Of a stretch of 64,000 nt of DNA, positions 61,284 through 64,000 are shown in pieces. Every line of letters starts with the position of its first letter. The stretch's first letter is position 1. The position numbers and the translations under genes are program-made. The notes beneath the pieces are model-generated. The model was not told where the DNA came from. It made no database searches and saw only the letters and a list, made by a program, of their open reading frames with translations. Source of the stretch: Pseudomonas lutea. GTDB lineage: Bacteria > Pseudomonadota > Gammaproteobacteria > Pseudomonadales > Pseudomonadaceae. The stretch covers positions 1-64,000 of the forward strand of contig NZ_JRMB01000005.1 of the NCBI RefSeq assembly GCF_000759445.1, read 5' to 3'.

Positions 61284-61766
61284 ATGTCTCGAGAGGGCAG
61301 CAACGTGCCGGCACGCTCAAAGATTGAGCCTTTTGATTCACTTCTAGGCACCATGCCTGATCCGCACCTGGCCAAGCGCATTGGCGTCACTACTGAGGCT
61401 GTGCGTCAACGCCGCCTTAAACTGGACATCGGCCCATACGTTGAGCCAGGCATGCCTTCGTTGGAGCGCTTTGCTGCGTTGGTCGGTGCGCTATCGGATA
61501 GGTACGTGGGCCAGCTGCTGGGCGTTAGCACTTCAGTAGTCAGAGCGCGCAGGACCTTATTGGGTATTCCACCTGCAGAGCCGCGCAAGGCCCTAGCGGG
61601 CTATGTTGGCGTGCTGGGCCTCCTTACGGATGAGGCAGTAGGCAAGCTTGCAGGAGTATCAAAACAGTGCGTAACGGCCCGAAGAAACGCCCTTGGCATC
61701 CAATCGCAGCGTGATCGCCGAAAACACATGGTGTTGGACGGGAAAATGATTGCGCGTGATTCATGA
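61284..61766 (+). CDS. Triple helix-turn-helix repeat protein
   Basis: About 160 residues from MSREGSN (an ATG 12 bases upstream is possible). Three related units of about 45 residues: LAKRIGVTTEAVRQRRLKLDIGP, VGQLLGVSTSVVRARRTLLGIPP and VGKLAGVSKQCVTARRNALGIQS, each an HTH with a RR-x2-L-x-I end. A protein with three DNA-binding units beside rep could bind repeated DNA such as the iteron or spacer arrays. No named function. Confidence 0.7.
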   Translation: MSREGSNVPARSKIEPFDSLLGTMPDPHLAKRIGVTTEAVRQRRLKLDIGPYVEPGMPSLERFAALVGALSDRYVGQLLGVSTSVVRARRTLLGIPPAEPRKALAGYVGVLGLLTDEAVGKLAGVSKQCVTARRNALGIQSQRDRRKHMVLDGKMIARDS

Positions 61767-61854
61767 TTAGGATCGCGCATCGGACTGGACTGGGCTGCAG
61801 ATCCGGCTGGCTCAGCGGGTCGTCCTGCTGACCCTTCTGCATTTGCGGTTCGGA

Positions 61855-62157
61855 TTACTCGGGTTTTGGCGGACGACCAGCCGGAAGGGGCCCCAGCTCC
61901 ACCTCTGCGCCGTGCGCGCGCATGCATTCCACTATCCGGCCTAGCTCCTCATCCGAAAGCGTGAGCAACGCAGCCATGTAGAAGTGCATGTGCAGGCTCA
62001 ATTCACGGGCCGCTACTCCGCCTGTGTACTTGCGCCATTGAGCGCCCTGGGCGAGTCCTGCAAGGTCTGCCATCTGCGCACTGGTGAAATTGAGCTCATC
62101 CTTCAGGTGCGCCAGATCACCCGTCGAAGGCGGGTCGTAATGTTGAATTCGTTTCAT
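61855..62157 (-). CDS. XRE-like plasmid protein (100 aa)
   Basis: YDPPSTGDLAHLKDELNFTSAQMADLAGLAQGAQWRKYTGG is an HTH-type segment seen in small plasmid and phage proteins; a C-terminal helical part follows. Its start overlaps the stop of the 55-residue gene (TCATGA), so they form an operon. Confidence 0.65.
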   Translation of the reverse strand: MKRIQHYDPPSTGDLAHLKDELNFTSAQMADLAGLAQGAQWRKYTGGVAARELSLHMHFYMAALLTLSDEELGRIVECMRAHGAEVELGPLPAGRPPKPE

Positions 62158-62321
62158 GACAGCAGTTTGAAGGCAAGCCAGAATACGCCGAGCGCGAATG
62201 CTGCGCCCAGACTGGCAGACACCAGCATGTTCCGGGTTTCGTGGCGAGGGCCGTTGCGGACCTCATTGCGCAGCTGTGCAAGATCTTCTTTGATCTGCTT
62301 AATGACTTGATCGTGGCTCAT
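62154..62321 (-). CDS. Small membrane protein (55 aa)
   Basis: MSHDQVIKQIKEDLAQLRNE is an amphipathic helix, followed by one TM helix (MLVSASLGAAFALGVFWLAF). Coupled by ATGA overlap to the XRE-like gene. Function unknown. Confidence 0.6.
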   Translation of the reverse strand: MSHDQVIKQIKEDLAQLRNEVRNGPRHETRNMLVSASLGAAFALGVFWLAFKLLS

Positions 62322-62412
62322 GATCTTCCTGTTCGGGGATGCAGGGTCATGCCGTTGCAGACCCTGTGCTAACTGTCTCGCAAACCCCTATGAATCTCAA
62401 GAGCCGACGGAC

Positions 62413-62434
62413 AATGGCCCCGATTTCTCGGGGC
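62413..62434. terminator. Hairpin between two small genes
   Basis: GGCCCCGA-TTTC-TCGGGGCC, immediately after the stop of the 63-residue gene; probable terminator. Confidence 0.6.
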
Positions 62435-62440
62435 CTTTGC

Positions 62441-62632
62441 TTAGAACTTCAGGATGAAAGAAGCAACTGTGACGATCACGGTAACGATCCCGCCTGCCGC
62501 CACAAACGGGTAAAAAAACGTTTCCCGCTTTACCTTGTTGGTCTCTGCGATCAGCTTTCGCGTTTCGGCGGCCAGCTTCTGGATCTCGGCTTCCAGTTTC
62601 TCAAACTCCAGTTCTTCGCGCTCGGTCTTCAT
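62441..62632 (-). CDS. Small coiled-coil membrane protein (63 aa)
   Basis: A charged coiled coil (EREELEFEKLEAEIQKLAAETRKLIAETNKVKRE) and one TM helix (FFYPFVAAGGIVTVIVTVASFIL). Function unknown; of a type common on Pseudomonas mobile DNA. Confidence 0.6.
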   Translation of the reverse strand: MKTEREELEFEKLEAEIQKLAAETRKLIAETNKVKRETFFYPFVAAGGIVTVIVTVASFILKF

Positions 62633-62796
62633 GGCTCATCCTTTCGGGGTTCGGGCTGCACCCACCGTGCCTCCCATGGAAAGTATTATACGAAGAATCC
62701 GTATATTATGCAACCCTTTTAGGTTGCCTATATGTGATTAATTTCAGCGCTCGACACCTTGCCTTTGACTTTGATGTGATCTGGGCCAAGCGTTTA
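62633..62796. other. Intergenic region before the circular join
   Basis: About 165 bp; likely promoter of the 63-residue gene. Continuous through the circle with bases 1-720. Confidence 0.5.
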
Positions 62797-64000
62797 GGGG
62801 AGCGTGCTTTTGACTTTATAAAAACGGCGCGCAGCGCCCTTCCTTCTGCAGGATCGGGATGCACTCCAGTCCCTGGAGGTGATCCGTTCCAATGCGATGA
62901 GGGTTTGCGTGCGATACAGGGGGCCGGCTGGGCGTCAGGTGCAAGGGCAGAAGCGAAGCGTCCCTTGCACCTGACGCCCAGTTGGTCACCATCGCATAAA
63001 GCAAACCCCGCATTGGGACGTATCGCCGGAACTGGCACGCACGGACTGCGCGCTTTTGACCTGGGAGATTTTCGCCCGCGAAAATCGACTGCCTTTGGTG
63101 CGCGGAGCGCGCAGGCCTGAAAGGCCGGAACGAGAGTGGACCGCCCGAAAGGGTCGAGACTAGACCGAAGGGCGACGGCTCGATGCGCAGCGCGGGGAAC
63201 GTCCCCCGAAGGGGGCGAGCATGGCTGGCAGTTAAAGCTTTGAGGATCGTCCCATTGCACCCATCCATGGCTAACAGCATTTACTCCCTCGCCGGGAGGC
63301 AGAGGGCAAGGGAGGTGCAGCAACCCCTGCCCTTTACCTCGAAGGGTTTTAAACGCCCTTCAAATCCATCAAGGCACGCTGCGCTCGCTCCCAGCGCCCG
63401 TTCGAGGCTCGGGCCGGTGAACCGGCCCTGAGCTTCGCTGCGGCCTTGTACAGCGGCCTTGACGCCTCTGCAAACCAGTACGTGATTGATGGGCATAGCC
63501 GCCCTGCGCACATTAAGGGGGAGACATTCCGGCTATACCCGACGGATGCCTAGCGACAGCCTGTCCTAATTAAGGAGGAGAGATTCCGGCTATGGCTGAT
63601 GGCCTTTCCTGCACGACCGAAGAGCACAGAGAGCATCGTTCGATCCGTCTCAAAAGGGGAGAGATTCCGGCTATGCCGCTACGCTGGTCAGCGCAATCAT
63701 GATCGCGGCGCAGCCCGCAGGGCTGAGCCGTCTGATGCAGCTCAAAGGAGGAGAGATTCCGGCTATACCAATATCCTGGCCAGCGCGATCGGGACGACGG
63801 CACAGCCGCAAGGCTGCGTCGTTCGATCCGGCTTAAAGGGGGAGAGATTCCGGCTATCCCAGACGCTGGGCAGCGCGACCGTGACTGCGGCGCAGCCAAC
63901 AGGGCTGAACCACTCAATCCAGCTTAAAGGGGAGAGATTCCGGCTATGGCATATCTTGGCAGCGCGAGGGACGACGGCACAGCCTGCAAGGCTGTGTTGT
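62797..64000. repeat. Terminal redundancy, copy 2
   Basis: Repeats 1-1203 with three single-base G-run differences. It contains second copies of the large inverted repeat, palindrome site 1 (63067-63086), repeat A and six of the eight long-period iterons; these are not extra elements of the plasmid. Confidence 0.93.

Noticed and set aside
1-64000. Insertion sequences, tRNA or rRNA genes, antibiotic or metal resistance genes
   Set aside because: None were recognised. No transposase with a DDE or HUH motif was found, and the only recombinase genes are the tyrosine type described.

Overview
The window reads as one complete circular conjugative plasmid of about 62.8 kb from a Pseudomonas-like host. 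Bases 1-1203 recur at 62797-64000, differing only by three single-base indels in G runs, so the ends overlap and coordinates past 62796 repeat the start. The host is inferred from an MvaT-family nucleoid protein, a LOV-histidine kinase of the P. syringae type and the general codon style; no chromosomal marker or tRNA/rRNA was seen.

Backbone. Replicon 1 (59.4-62.6 kb and 1-2.4 kb through the circle) has a Rep_3 initiator with four tight iterons and DnaA boxes upstream, one iteron downstream, and a far array of eight iterons spaced about 90 bp with alternating spacers. Next come a KorA/TrfB-like repressor and ssb. Transfer genes run from 35 to 59 kb: a type IA topoisomerase, a divergent HTH regulator, virB1 to virB11, virD4, small lipoproteins, mvaT, a 1427-residue relaxase, mobC, an oriT candidate, stbABC with an 11-bp phased repeat array, and a TrbM/KikA-like protein. 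This layout resembles IncX/IncW/IncN-type plasmids with a VirB/D4 secretion system. A 16-20 bp palindrome of the TTTCGCG-NN-CGCGAAA type recurs between these genes and is a candidate shared operator.

Replicon 2 (26-30 kb) has parA, a small RHH centromere-binding gene with ATAAGGATATCCTTAT-like sites, and a second, IncFII-like RepA. The plasmid therefore looks like a fusion of two replicons. A 135-bp repeat lies beside both replication regions.

Accessory block (2.5-25.4 kb). It holds candidate defence genes: an AAA ATPase with two membrane proteins, a SIR2-NTPase protein (Avs5-like), a KAP NTPase, a two-helix CxxC-x11-CxxC mobilome protein and an Abi_C protein. It also has RelB/YafQ-like and HigB/HigA-like toxin-antitoxin pairs, a tyrosine recombinase, and a sensory cassette (chemoreceptor, LOV hybrid kinase, CSS-EAL phosphodiesterase).

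Fic block (31-33 kb). Two tandem Fic toxin/VbhA-type antitoxin pairs lie here. Both Fic proteins and the relaxase end in a similar short acidic tail (DFDMDM, EPDMDF, EPDFDM), which suggests that the toxins may use the conjugative VirD4 channel. This is the most interesting hypothesis in the window.
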